Below, one piece after another: positions 1-8,092 of a DNA stretch of 40,994 nucleotides; position 1 is the stretch's first letter; each line of letters begins with the position of its first letter. Both the position numbers and the translations under genes were made by a program. The stretch covers positions 1 through 40,994 of the forward strand of contig JAWBOW010000004.1 in NCBI GenBank assembly GCA_038825775.1, given 5' to 3'. Source of the DNA: JAWBOW01 sp038825775 (GTDB taxonomy: Archaea; Nanobdellota; Nanobdellia; Woesearchaeales; WAPY01). A model generated the notes under the pieces. The model was given only the letters and a program-made list of their open reading frames with translations, did not search any database and was not told the DNA's origin.

Positions 1-1
1 C

Positions 2-181
2 TGCTATTGTCTTGCCAATACCTGTTGGAGCATTTAATAAAATATTCTTTTTGCTTTTCAATGCTTGCTCAATATCAAGAATCATTCTTTCTTGTTCTGG
101 CCTTAATTTTTCAAATGGAAAAAATTCAAGACCATTAATATCTAAGTCATTCGCTGATTTATTTGTATTATAATCTTGCAT
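2..181 (-). CDS. XPD/Rad3-family (DinG-like) superfamily 2 DNA helicase, N-terminal fragment
   Basis: The first 60 codons of a minus-strand gene are visible; the rest lies beyond the left edge. After about 20 variable residues comes FFPFEKLRPEQERMI, the Q-motif-like start of XPD/DinG helicases. A Walker A loop APTGIGKT follows at residues 51-58, preceded by a hydrophobic strand (NILLN). In this family the loop binds ATP for 5'-3' unwinding in DNA repair, and an iron-sulphur domain usually follows, but that part cannot be seen here. The ATG at 179-181 is the natural start because the helicase consensus begins soon after it. The family assignment is good; XPD versus DinG cannot be decided from this fragment. 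Confidence 0.8.
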   Translation of the reverse strand, partial: MQDYNTNKSANDLDINGLEFFPFEKLRPEQERMILDIEQALKSKKNILLNAPTGIGKTIA

Positions 182-243
182 AGTAATGATTACTTTTTAG
201 AAGTTTTATTTAAAAATTTGTTTTTGAGAAGTGTCTTGTGAAA

Positions 244-894
244 CTATTTTTTCTGCTTTAAGTGTTTTTTTATCTTTTCTCCTATCTTAAGTCCTATGTT
301 TTTTGTTGTCCTAACTGCTTTTCCAACAACATTAAAATTCCAAAGAACTGTGTCTATGTCTTTTATTTTATTCTTGTATTTCTCAAAATAGCAAACATCC
401 TCTAAAGTAAAATGCATCGGCTCTGGAGGCTTTTCATGAGTATAACCTATGGTTATTATTGCTTGTATTTGAACATCTCCAGAGATTCCTAAAATTCTTG
501 CAACAGCATCATCCTCAAAAGCCCCAACCCAACAACTTCCTAAGCCCAAAGCGGTTGCTGTTAAAAGCATATTCTGTATTGCTGCTGCACAGTTTTGTAT
601 TGAATAAAGTTTTTCGCCACGCTCTCCATAAAGTTTTTTTATCATAAAGTTTTCAGAACAAACAACAATGTGAATTGGTGCCTTAGCCATCCAGTATTGT
701 TGTAAAGACGCCTCTGCAAGTTTTTCTCTTAAACTTTTATCTGTTACAATAACAAACCTCCAATTCTGAACATTTCCAGAAGAAGGTGCTCTTATTGCTG
801 ATTCCAAGATTTTAACAACTTTGTCCCACTCAACTGGCTCTTCAGAATAATCCCTTATACTCCTTCTCTTATTTATAGCTTCGAACAAATTCAT
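244..894 (-). CDS. Nitroreductase family FMN-dependent oxidoreductase
   Basis: A 216-residue protein of the nitroreductase fold. It shows the FMN phosphate-binding start RRSIRDY (residues 10-16), the APSSGNVQNWRF segment (about 37-48) that contacts flavin, and the Gly-rich ALGLGSCWVGAF region near 115-125. The family transfers electrons from NAD(P)H through FMN to nitro, quinone or other substrates, usually as a cytoplasmic dimer; the true substrate here cannot be told. The common domain ends near residue 170. The last 40 residues are a basic tail (KIGEKIKKHLKQKK) that I do not recognise. It stands as a single minus-strand gene downstream of the Cys-repeat gene. Confidence 0.88.
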   Translation of the reverse strand: MNLFEAINKRRSIRDYSEEPVEWDKVVKILESAIRAPSSGNVQNWRFVIVTDKSLREKLAEASLQQYWMAKAPIHIVVCSENFMIKKLYGERGEKLYSIQNCAAAIQNMLLTATALGLGSCWVGAFEDDAVARILGISGDVQIQAIITIGYTHEKPPEPMHFTLEDVCYFEKYKNKIKDIDTVLWNFNVVGKAVRTTKNIGLKIGEKIKKHLKQKK

Positions 895-973
895 AAAAAA
901 AGAATAAAATTTGTTTATTAATAAATTTTATTGTTTTTTATAGGTAAAATCTGATTTTATTTAATTTTAGTTT

Positions 974-2530
974 TTATTTTATTTCCTCAAAAATTTTTGA
1001 GTAACAGTATTCTTTAATTTCTTTGTCCAAAATTTTTTTACAAACAGAAGGATCTTTAAGATTATAACCAACATTTAGGTAACAATTATCTCTGCTATAA
1101 TCCCTCTTTATTAAATTACATAATGATGAGTTACCCTGATTTATTGCAAAATTATAATAAACCTCTTCATAACAATTTTGTATGTCTTCTTCGCTTATTA
1201 GAAAATCACAGTATTTTATATTTTTTGTTTCTCTAGCAAAATCTGTATAACAAAAAACCTTTTGCACTCTATCATTGATTTTTTCACATATGCTCACATT
1301 TTTAACGTTTATTGCAATATTTATGAAACACAAGTCCTTTTTTTGCGGATCTTTAATTTTTTCACAAACGGTTAAGTTTAACTTATTAAAACCAAAATTT
1401 TCATAACAACTATCTATCATCAATTGAGTATTTAAAAGGTTACAGATGCTTAAATTATTAAATTTATCAGCCATGAAATAATAACAACTAATTTTCGCGA
1501 ATTCTGAAATAATTAATTCACATATTTTAATATCTTCATAGTTTATTTTGTATTTTAAATTTTCAGAATAATATATGAAGTCCAAATAGCACCTATCTTT
1601 ATCTTCTGAGTTGTTAAAATAACTACAATAAGTGTAATTTCTTAATTCTAATACAAAATCAAAATAACAATCATACTTGACTTTTTGTGTTTCTATTAGG
1701 TCACAAAAAGAAATATTTAAGTTATTTTTTGCTTTATTAAGATAACAGAAATCTCTAACTTCTAAATCATTATAATTTTCACAATTAATAATCTTTTCTT
1801 TATTTTGTGGGCTTGGGCTTGGACTGGGTGTTGGAATTTCATTATCTATATACTTAACATCTTCTTCTCTTTTAATCTGTTCATAATAATTTGTATAAGA
1901 TTCAAAATAATCATACTGAGAATTATGATCTCCTACAGAATAATTTTGTAATAAAAATTCGAATAATCCAATGCTAATAAATGAAAGAGCTATTAAAAAT
2001 ATAAAATTTAATATCACAAAATTTCTTAATTTTTTGTTTTTTTCAAGTTTAAATAAGTATAAGATTATAAAAATGAAAAATATTAAGAATATAAACGAAA
2101 GAAGAGTTATATCTGCTATTTCATAAATCTTAATAGAAAATAAGGCCATTAAGAATATAAAAATCATAAATATTATAGGAGCTAATATTATAATACGAAT
2201 TACAGTGAAGATGGGATAAAACAAAGTAGGATAAAAGTAATTTAATAAAGCACAAATTAATAATACCAACAATATTGTATCCTTAAAAATTAGCTTTATT
2301 AAATTTTTTTCTCTATCCTCGTTGCTTAGTATAAATTTATTAGGAACTTTAAAAATTTTTGTAGCAGCTATAAAACCAACAGGTGTTAAAAAGTTGGCTA
2401 ATCCTAAAATAAAAAATTTTTTCTTAGAGATTTTTAAATCACTAAATATTATTATTGCTGAGATTAAACTTGATAAGCAGTAAATTAATGCTATAAAAAT
2501 TAATTTTGTATTAATAAATAATCTTCCCAA
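974..2530 (-). CDS. Polytopic membrane protein with ten tandem C-x11-C repeats
   Basis: 518 residues, no family recognised. The first 190 or so residues hold about six hydrophobic segments. A charged linker follows with TPSPSPSP near residue 235, then a C-terminal domain of about ten units of 26 residues. Each unit begins with Cys, has 11 residues, then Cys followed by Tyr or Phe, as in CEKINDRVQKVFCY. The regular spacing suggests helical hairpins held by disulfides or a metal, but neither is shown. The Pro/Ser/Thr linker resembles that of the surface protein at 33895-37215, so the repeats may face outside. The proposed start is TTG at 2528-2530; no ATG lies nearby in frame, so the true start is uncertain. 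Confidence 0.75.
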   Translation of the reverse strand: MGRLFINTKLIFIALIYCLSSLISAIIIFSDLKISKKKFFILGLANFLTPVGFIAATKIFKVPNKFILSNEDREKNLIKLIFKDTILLVLLICALLNYFYPTLFYPIFTVIRIIILAPIIFMIFIFLMALFSIKIYEIADITLLSFIFLIFFIFIILYLFKLEKNKKLRNFVILNFIFLIALSFISIGLFEFLLQNYSVGDHNSQYDYFESYTNYYEQIKREEDVKYIDNEIPTPSPSPSPQNKEKIINCENYNDLEVRDFCYLNKAKNNLNISFCDLIETQKVKYDCYFDFVLELRNYTYCSYFNNSEDKDRCYLDFIYYSENLKYKINYEDIKICELIISEFAKISCYYFMADKFNNLSICNLLNTQLMIDSCYENFGFNKLNLTVCEKIKDPQKKDLCFINIAINVKNVSICEKINDRVQKVFCYTDFARETKNIKYCDFLISEEDIQNCYEEVYYNFAINQGNSSLCNLIKRDYSRDNCYLNVGYNLKDPSVCKKILDKEIKEYCYSKIFEEIK

Positions 2531-2604
2531 TAAAATTTTAAAATGAACTTTCTGACTTATCCAAAGATCCTCTAAAAAGTATTTTGAATAAGTTTTAATT
2601 GAGA

Positions 2605-3528
2605 TTACTGTATAGGGGAAAATAATTCGTAATATTCTACACTTGTGCTTTCTTTAATAAGGAGATATAATTCTGGGCTTACATGTCCCTTAACATAAAT
2701 TTTTATAGGTATATAATTTTCATACACACTCGTAATTTTTAGAGGATAATAAAGTTTTTTTGTTGGAAAAGTTACAGAAATTCCTAATACTTTTTTTCCT
2801 CTAAATTTATTATAGTTTAAACTATTGTTTAAATCATTGCTAGAATTTTCAAGATTGAACCATGAAACAACAAATGAATAATCCTTGCCTATGTAATAAT
2901 TAAATTGTTCTTTAATTGAATAGTCAAGTTCAAAACCTATGCTTTTTAAATATTCGTATAAAACATTACCATCTTTGGAGGTTATTAATTGAACTGTCAA
3001 ACCATCTTTTATAACTGTTTTATGAATTTCCAAAGAAGGAAATTCCGTAGCAGAGTAACTTTTAGCTGCTCCAGAAACTGGAGTATACAAAAATTCTGTT
3101 AATATGTTTTCTTTTTCTAAGATATAAGGAAAAAAGGGAATAATAAATAAAAAGTTCAAATAAAACTCTAATTTAAAACTGTCAAAACTATCTTTAATAT
3201 AAGTATCGAAGTAATCTCCCCTGAATTTTGGAAAATCATCAACTATGTAAATATTTGTTTTTTCTGGTGTTGAAGGAATTGGAAAAATCCAAACAGCTTG
3301 TTTGAAATCCTGATTTTCTGGAGTAACAATTATTGTTAAATTTTCAATGCCTTTTTTATAAGTTATTATACCTACTTGTTGTTGTTGATTATTAAGTTTT
3401 ACAATATCTCTTTTTAAATCATTATCATATAATTTTATAAAAAGCCCTCCATCAGCATATACAAAACTGAATAGAAATAAAAATGATAGAAAAAACACTA
3501 AAATTTTTGTGAGCTTGTTAATTTTCAT
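2605..3528 (-). CDS. Secreted DUF2330-like protein
   Basis: 307 residues with a clear signal peptide: basic MKINKLTK, a hydrophobic core, then FSFVYADGG. The mature part starts with ADGG, and a QQQQVGIITYKKGIENLTI stretch and a WIFPIPSTPE motif follow. These resemble DUF2330 proteins, a poorly characterised exported family, by pattern only. A second hydrophobic stretch near residues 125-137 may be buried or a membrane segment. Upstream of the Cys-repeat gene on the same strand with about 75 bp between them, so the two could be co-transcribed and act at the cell envelope. No catalytic residues can be named. Confidence 0.6.
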   Translation of the reverse strand: MKINKLTKILVFFLSFLFLFSFVYADGGLFIKLYDNDLKRDIVKLNNQQQQVGIITYKKGIENLTIIVTPENQDFKQAVWIFPIPSTPEKTNIYIVDDFPKFRGDYFDTYIKDSFDSFKLEFYLNFLFIIPFFPYILEKENILTEFLYTPVSGAAKSYSATEFPSLEIHKTVIKDGLTVQLITSKDGNVLYEYLKSIGFELDYSIKEQFNYYIGKDYSFVVSWFNLENSSNDLNNSLNYNKFRGKKVLGISVTFPTKKLYYPLKITSVYENYIPIKIYVKGHVSPELYLLIKESTSVEYYELFSPIQ

Positions 3529-3571
3529 TTTTATTTGTTTTAAAAAATAAGTTTATTGATTTTTTTATTTT

Positions 3572-3838
3572 TTACAAAACCTCATCCAAAGGTTTTCTCT
3601 CTTTTTTTTCTTTCTTATCGTTACTTTGCATTTCAGAAGCTTCCTTTTCTAAATCAACGCCTAATTTTTTTAGTGCTTCAATATGTAACTTCATAAGTTG
3701 TTCAACAACTCCTAACAATCTTATAAATTCTTGTCTTTCCTTTGCAAGGGTTGTTAAAGCTCCTTTATGAAATCCTATTTCTTCTTCCTTTGAACTTTTA
3801 CTTGTTTCTTTTTCTTTTGATTCCTTTTTTTCACTCAT
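3572..3838 (-). CDS. Small charged hypothetical protein
   Basis: 88 residues, not recognised. The N-terminus is almost all Lys, Glu and Ser and probably disordered. A predicted helical segment (about residues 28-62) contains LAKERQEFIRLLGVVEQLMKL with a coiled-coil-like pattern, and the C-terminus is again charged. The ATG is preceded by AGAGG eleven bases upstream, a usable Shine-Dalgarno. It follows the RNase J gene by 24 bp on the same strand and is probably co-transcribed. A role as an RNase J accessory would be a guess from position only. Confidence 0.6.
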   Translation of the reverse strand: MSEKKESKEKETSKSSKEEEIGFHKGALTTLAKERQEFIRLLGVVEQLMKLHIEALKKLGVDLEKEASEMQSNDKKEKKERKPLDEVL

Positions 3839-3862
3839 ACTAATAACCTCTTTTTTGATTTT

Positions 3863-5188
3863 TTATTTTAGTTTTATTGAGTTGTGGTTTCCTAAAATAT
3901 GCACATTATTATAATCCATTTCTAAAGCTAACTCTTCTAGTTTTTTTGACATTTCAAAAGTTCCGTGAGTGGGAATTATGTGTTTTGGTTTTAGCATATT
4001 TATTAAGTCCCTATGGTCTTCTCTTGCAGCGTGTCCTGAAACATGAATATCCTTAAACAATCTAACCTTTCTCTTTAAAAGTGCTTGTTCTATTATTTCC
4101 CTATTCTTAATGTTTGTTGGTGTTGGGATTGTGGTGCATGAAAATATAACAGAATCCTCTCTCTTAAATTCAAATTTGAATGTTCCATTAACCATTTTTG
4201 AAAGAACAGAGTTTGGCTCTCCTTGGTGTCCTGTAACTACAAGCAAATAATCTCCTCTTTCATAATCATTAATATCTCTTAGGAATTTTTTTATCTTTTC
4301 AGCATAGGGGATTATTGTAACTTTATCTTTAAAATTACTTATTTGTAAATAATCTGATGCGTTAACATACCTTGCTAAGCTTCTTCCCAAAAAAACAATT
4401 TTTCTGCCCAATCGTTCTCCAAAATTTACTATTGATTTTAACCTTGCAATATGAGAAGAAAATGTTGTTACTATCATTATTTTATGTCTGTTATCAGTTG
4501 CTAACATTACATCTCTTAACATTGCCCTTGCAACACTTTCTGAGGGGGTTTTTTTTGGTTCTGCTGCTCTTGTGCTGTCAACAATCAAAGCTAAAACTCC
4601 TTGTTGTCCAAGCTCTCTTAATCTGTGCTTGTTTGTTTTCTTTCCAATAAGAGGATAATTATCAAATTTATAATCATTAGCATAAACTATTACTCCATCA
4701 CGAGTATGAATTGCGATCATGGCTGTTTGGGGTGTTGAATGTGTAACTCCTATGAATTCTACTTCTAAGTTTTCATTAATCTTGATTTTTGAATTAGTAT
4801 TTATCTTTTTTAGAGGATTTTTTATTTCAAAACCATTATCAATTGAGGTTCTGTTTAGAACTTCTATTGTATATGGGGAAGCGATTATTGGAGCATCAAA
4901 TCGTTCTGCTAAAAAAGGCATTGCTCCAATGTGGTCTAAATGAGCGTGAGTTGCAATTATTGCATCTACATTTTGCCTCCAATCATTTATGAAACTAATA
5001 TCAGGAATTGCTTTATTTCTAACTAAATCATTAATGCTTATCTTTTCTATACTTTCATCTTCTATATAATTAACATAAGCTTCTAATTCTATTCCCATAT
5101 CAAGAATTAGAACAGAATCGTCAACTCTTAAAGCACTCATATTTCTGCCGACTTCTTCATATCCACTAATACTTCTAAGTTCTATCAT
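3863..5188 (-). CDS. rnj: RNase J family beta-CASP ribonuclease
   Basis: 441-residue metallo-beta-lactamase/beta-CASP nuclease. The zinc-binding motif HAHLDH is at residues 81-86. Further metal and active-site positions are seen in GVTHSTP, YANDYKFD, the SGHAAREDH loop and the final PTHGTFE. The length and the lack of a long C-terminal extension fit archaeal RNase J, a 5'-3' exoribonuclease that degrades RNA with 5' monophosphate ends; the activity is inferred from the family. KH domains, found in the related aCPSF1, are absent. It heads a minus-strand unit with the 88-residue gene behind it. The upstream 208 bp are shared with the divergent nucleotidyltransferase gene. Confidence 0.9.
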   Translation of the reverse strand: MIELRSISGYEEVGRNMSALRVDDSVLILDMGIELEAYVNYIEDESIEKISINDLVRNKAIPDISFINDWRQNVDAIIATHAHLDHIGAMPFLAERFDAPIIASPYTIEVLNRTSIDNGFEIKNPLKKINTNSKIKINENLEVEFIGVTHSTPQTAMIAIHTRDGVIVYANDYKFDNYPLIGKKTNKHRLRELGQQGVLALIVDSTRAAEPKKTPSESVARAMLRDVMLATDNRHKIMIVTTFSSHIARLKSIVNFGERLGRKIVFLGRSLARYVNASDYLQISNFKDKVTIIPYAEKIKKFLRDINDYERGDYLLVVTGHQGEPNSVLSKMVNGTFKFEFKREDSVIFSCTTIPTPTNIKNREIIEQALLKRKVRLFKDIHVSGHAAREDHRDLINMLKPKHIIPTHGTFEMSKKLEELALEMDYNNVHILGNHNSIKLK

Positions 5189-5365
5189 AATTTAAATGAT
5201 TTTTATCAAACTTAAAAAATTTTTTGTTTTTTAAAATTAAATGTTAGTCGTAATTCTTTTGTGTTGTTATTTTTAAAATAATAAATTTTAAAATTAGTTT
5301 TTAATCTTAACTCTTTTACTTTAATAAAATTAATTTACAACTTTTTAGTAAATAAAAAAGTAAGA

Positions 5366-5376
5366 TTTAAATATAA
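5366..5376 (+). promoter_or_regulatory. TATA box for the nucleotidyltransferase gene
   Basis: TTTAAATATAA is centred about 26 bases before the ATG at 5397, the spacing expected if transcription starts at or next to the start codon. No Shine-Dalgarno sequence is present, so the transcript is probably leaderless. The rest of 5189-5396 is plain AT-rich spacer in which I see nothing else. Confidence 0.55.
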
Positions 5377-5396
5377 GTTATTAATACCACTAAAGC

Positions 5397-5948
5397 ATGT
5401 TAGAAGAAATCATTTTTAGTTTAAGTGATGAGGAAATAATTGGGGAATTAATAAGAAGACATAATTCTACGAAACATTATGTAAGTAAAGAAATTGAAGA
5501 AAGATTTTTAAATGCTTATAAAGTGCTTCCAAAAGCTGGTCGTGAAATTGTAAAAGCTTATAAAGAAATAGTTTTATCTGATGGGGGAAGAGATCCTAAA
5601 GGCGTGTTGTTAGTTTTGATAGGAGGAAGAGCTAAAGGAAAACCTTTGGTTGAAGATAGTGATATAGATCTCACTTTTGCAATAGGAGATCTTAACGGAC
5701 ATATTGGCAGAATTCTAAGGTCAAGAGAGGATTTAAGACCAGAAGATTTTGGAAATACTAGTATTATATGTTCATACTATGGAAATATTATAAATATTAA
5801 AAATTTAAAATCTGAAATGTGTAAAATAGCTAAAAAGTACAATATAAAGGTACCTATTCACTGTCTTGGTATTGGAGATTATGCAACTATTAAAAAAGAA
5901 ATGTTAAATATAAGACCTTATTCAATTCCAATTGCTTACACAAAATAA
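5397..5948 (+). CDS. Nucleotidyltransferase-fold protein
   Basis: 183 residues. The core motif of the DNA polymerase beta/NTase superfamily is visible: GGRAKG at residues 76-81, then DSDIDL at 87-92, where Asp89 and Asp91 would bind the metal. In this fold the glycine loop holds the nucleotide triphosphate. It differs from the usual GSxxxG in having GGRAKG. About 70 helical residues precede the core. Known relatives include toxin-antitoxin NTases, but no HEPN partner lies beside it, so no such role is proposed. It is a single gene, divergent from RNase J, with its own leaderless-type promoter. Confidence 0.7.
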   Translation: MLEEIIFSLSDEEIIGELIRRHNSTKHYVSKEIEERFLNAYKVLPKAGREIVKAYKEIVLSDGGRDPKGVLLVLIGGRAKGKPLVEDSDIDLTFAIGDLNGHIGRILRSREDLRPEDFGNTSIICSYYGNIINIKNLKSEMCKIAKKYNIKVPIHCLGIGDYATIKKEMLNIRPYSIPIAYTK

Positions 5949-6018
5949 AATACTATAAAATCAATTTTTATATCTTTATAAACTTTTCAATAATTTAAAA
6001 TTACTCTTCTAAAATTCC

Positions 6019-6624
6019 TCACCATTCAACAACTACAAATCCATTTCGTTCTGGTGTAATTACTTTAGGTTCCTTAATATTAATTTTCTCTTTTAATGGT
6101 TTAAAATAAAAGTGCAATCTTATTAATGTGTTTGGCTTTGGATTTATTACTAACTTCATATTTTTATTTATAAAAGAATCTTCCAATAATTTTATTTCAT
6201 AATAATTTGATTTTGGTAGTTCTCTTAACCAATACTCTTTAAATTGATCTTTTTCTTTTTCATTTAAACCAAGTTTTATTAGGTTTTCATCAAACCATTT
6301 TTCCAAAGCAGAATATTCAACAACCCAACCTTCTCTTGGCAAAATTATATTTTTTAATAATGCTTCGTAAAATAAATAATCATATTTATTTTCAATAATT
6401 CCGTCTTTTGTAACAAAAACACGCCATTCATTCTTATAATTAGGAGTGCTTTTAATTATAACTCCATTTACATATAATTTCACACTTACAATTTTGTCTT
6501 CTGTTGGGTAAAGATAAATTGCGGGTTTTCTGACTGGTGTTAAAATATGTTTAATTAAAATAAGAGTAACAAAAACAATGAAAATATACATTATTATAAT
6601 CAGAATTTTTAATTTTTTATTCAT
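6019..6624 (-). CDS. Membrane-anchored protein with KPAIYLYPTE motif
   Basis: 201 residues: an N-terminal transmembrane anchor (about residues 5-25), then a soluble, probably external domain starting RKPAIYLYPTE. The pattern K-P-x-I-Y-L-Y-P, followed by a strand-rich stretch, LFYEALL, GWVV and a later GLNEKEK-(x)n-YW segment, recurs in conserved hypothetical proteins of bacteria and archaea. I recall the pattern but know no function. The C-terminus (NGFVVVEW) is probably a strand. Single gene, convergent with the nucleotidyltransferase gene. Confidence 0.6.
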   Translation of the reverse strand: MNKKLKILIIIMYIFIVFVTLILIKHILTPVRKPAIYLYPTEDKIVSVKLYVNGVIIKSTPNYKNEWRVFVTKDGIIENKYDYLFYEALLKNIILPREGWVVEYSALEKWFDENLIKLGLNEKEKDQFKEYWLRELPKSNYYEIKLLEDSFINKNMKLVINPKPNTLIRLHFYFKPLKEKINIKEPKVITPERNGFVVVEW

Positions 6625-6700
6625 AAAATTCTTTAAAAATTTTAAAATATATAAAACTATCGAACAAAAAAATTTAAAAAGTATTATTCAATACTCTCAT

Positions 6701-6708
6701 AAGGTGAT
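6701..6708 (+). promoter_or_regulatory. Strong Shine-Dalgarno for the DUF4405 gene
   Basis: AAGGTGAT lies five bases before the ATG at 6714. AGGTGAT is exactly complementary to the conserved 3' end of archaeal 16S rRNA (ATCACCT). A TATA-like AAATTTAAAAAG is at 6670-6681, so this mRNA probably has a short leader. Confidence 0.6.
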
Positions 6709-6713
6709 TTTTT

Positions 6714-7025
6714 ATGAACAAAGCAAAAATAAACTATTTTATTGATGTGTTAATGATTATATTATTTTTAGTTGTTGCACTAACTGGTATTTTCTTTTTC
6801 TTTTTAGGCGGTGGTGGTTTTCAAGGTGGTAGAAATCCTAATTTTAGGAGTTCTTTTTTAGGAATTCCAAGAGCAACTTTAAGAGAAATTCACAATTATT
6901 CTGGTCTGTTTTTTATAATAATGATGTTAGTTCATATTATTTTGCATCTTGACTGGTTATTTTGTATGAGCAAGTCATTATGTGTTAAAAACAGAACAGA
7001 AGTCAAAATAAGTAAAAAGAAATAG
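6714..7025 (+). CDS. DUF4405-like small membrane protein, possibly heme binding
   Basis: 103 residues with two transmembrane helices (about 9-31 and 62-80) and a Gly-rich loop between them. The second helix carries EIHNYSG and VHIILHLDW, placing His at 60, 74 and 78. This matches DUF4405-type proteins, which resemble part of the cytochrome b/formate dehydrogenase gamma fold; heme ligation by these His is inference. The tail is basic and cytoplasmic. No redox partner gene is adjacent. The start is fixed by the excellent ribosome site just upstream. Confidence 0.65.
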   Translation: MNKAKINYFIDVLMIILFLVVALTGIFFFFLGGGGFQGGRNPNFRSSFLGIPRATLREIHNYSGLFFIIMMLVHIILHLDWLFCMSKSLCVKNRTEVKISKKK

Positions 7026-7124
7026 AGTATTTAATCAACTTTTAAGTGAATATAAAAATTTAAAAGTTTTATTCTATACTTTGTTAGATTATATTAACTA
7101 AAAAATCAAAAATAATCAGATTAA

Positions 7125-7129
7125 GGGTG
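7125..7129 (+). promoter_or_regulatory. Shine-Dalgarno GGGTG for the short DUF5752 gene
   Basis: GGGTG followed by five T precedes the ATG at 7135. The second DUF5752 gene at 25441 has nearly the same leader (GGGGGTG then four T), so both are translated from leadered mRNAs. Confidence 0.5.
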
Positions 7130-7134
7130 TTTTT

Positions 7135-7446
7135 ATGATAAGGACAAAATTTCAAGCTTTAGAAGCTTTAAAGGATGTAAAGCCAGAGTTTGTTTTTTGG
7201 TTGTGTGATGGCTCAACTATAAAGAATCTTGAAGAATTATTAGAACACTTAAAGATGATGAATGACGAAACTTTCAGATATCATGTAAATCAAGAAAAGA
7301 ATGATTTTGCAAAGTGGATTTTTGACATTATTAAGGATGAAAAATTAGCTAATGATCTTAAAAAAACTCAGAACAAGTCAGAATTTATAAAGATTGTAAA
7401 TAATAGAATAAAGTGGCTTAAGAAAAAAGCAGGTTTAAAATCCTAA
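7135..7446 (+). CDS. Stand-alone DUF5752 domain protein
   Basis: 103 residues forming essentially one domain. Key pattern: FVFWLCDGSTIKNLEELLEHL, then MNDETFRYHV, then KNDFAKWIFDI, then LANDLKK. The same pattern occurs at about residues 58-130 of the 632-residue protein at 25441, so the two are clearly homologous. I recall this as DUF5752, common in DPANN genomes; its function is unknown. The conserved His/Asn and Asp-Phe-Ala-x-Trp positions suggest a small helical binding module. The gene converges with the methyltransferase gene and overlaps its end by 12 bp. Confidence 0.75.
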   Translation: MIRTKFQALEALKDVKPEFVFWLCDGSTIKNLEELLEHLKMMNDETFRYHVNQEKNDFAKWIFDIIKDEKLANDLKKTQNKSEFIKIVNNRIKWLKKKAGLKS

Positions 7447-8058
7447 TTTCTTAGTTATACTTTTTATTTCATTCTCTTTTTTGCTAAAATAAATTCTGTA
7501 ATTAGAAACTTTCTTTGATGTTGTGTTGCCAAACACTTCTAACATTCTCTTCTCTAATCTGCTGCCTCCTTTGTTGTGCCTTGCAACCAATTGTAATATT
7601 CCTTCTCTTTTTAAGTGCTCATAACTTTGATCTATTATTTTATAACAAATTTCTAAACCTGCTGCTTGTGGTGGGTTAACAATTATTGTGTCAAACAATT
7701 CTTTTATATTATCAAACAAAAAACTCTTGATTATTTTTACATCAACATTGTTTAATTTTGCATTCATCTCAGAAAGTTTTATTGCCCTCTCATTTATATC
7801 ACTCAAAAAAACTTCTGTTTTTGGGAACAATTTTTTTATTACAATCCCTATGACTCCATAACCACAACCCAAATCTAGGACTTTCCAACCATCTTGGACT
7901 ATGCAGTTTTCTATCAAAGCCCTTGTTCCCTTATCAATCCTGTCTTTTGAGAAAACACCGCTTGCAGTGTAAAAATTGAATTTTATTCCTCTAATTGTGT
8001 CTGTTATTATTTTTGGTTTAAACTCTGAGTCCTGTTTCTCAGAATAGTAGTGTGTCAT
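7435..8058 (-). CDS. Class I SAM-dependent methyltransferase, RsmC/MJ0882-like
   Basis: 207 residues. The SAM-binding motif I is VLDLGCGYGVIG (residues 60-71), an acidic residue follows after the next strand (SDIN, about 86-89), and the catalytic NPP is at 128-130. NPP(Q)AAG marks the N-methylating MTS/RsmC-like group, whose members modify rRNA or tRNA guanine exocyclic amines. MJ0882 is the closest archaeal pattern I recall. It is about the length of a single catalytic domain, without the duplicated domain of bacterial RsmC. It may share a transcript with the cdc6 gene 34 bp upstream. Confidence 0.8.
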   Translation of the reverse strand: MTHYYSEKQDSEFKPKIITDTIRGIKFNFYTASGVFSKDRIDKGTRALIENCIVQDGWKVLDLGCGYGVIGIVIKKLFPKTEVFLSDINERAIKLSEMNAKLNNVDVKIIKSFLFDNIKELFDTIIVNPPQAAGLEICYKIIDQSYEHLKREGILQLVARHNKGGSRLEKRMLEVFGNTTSKKVSNYRIYFSKKENEIKSITKKLGF

Positions 8059-8092
8059 ATTTCTTTAATTACCATATTATAAATTATTTAAA

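Noticed and set aside
5397..5948. A MNT/HEPN-type toxin-antitoxin system.
   Set aside because: The nucleotidyltransferase core is present, but there is no adjacent HEPN or other toxin gene and the neighbours face other directions.
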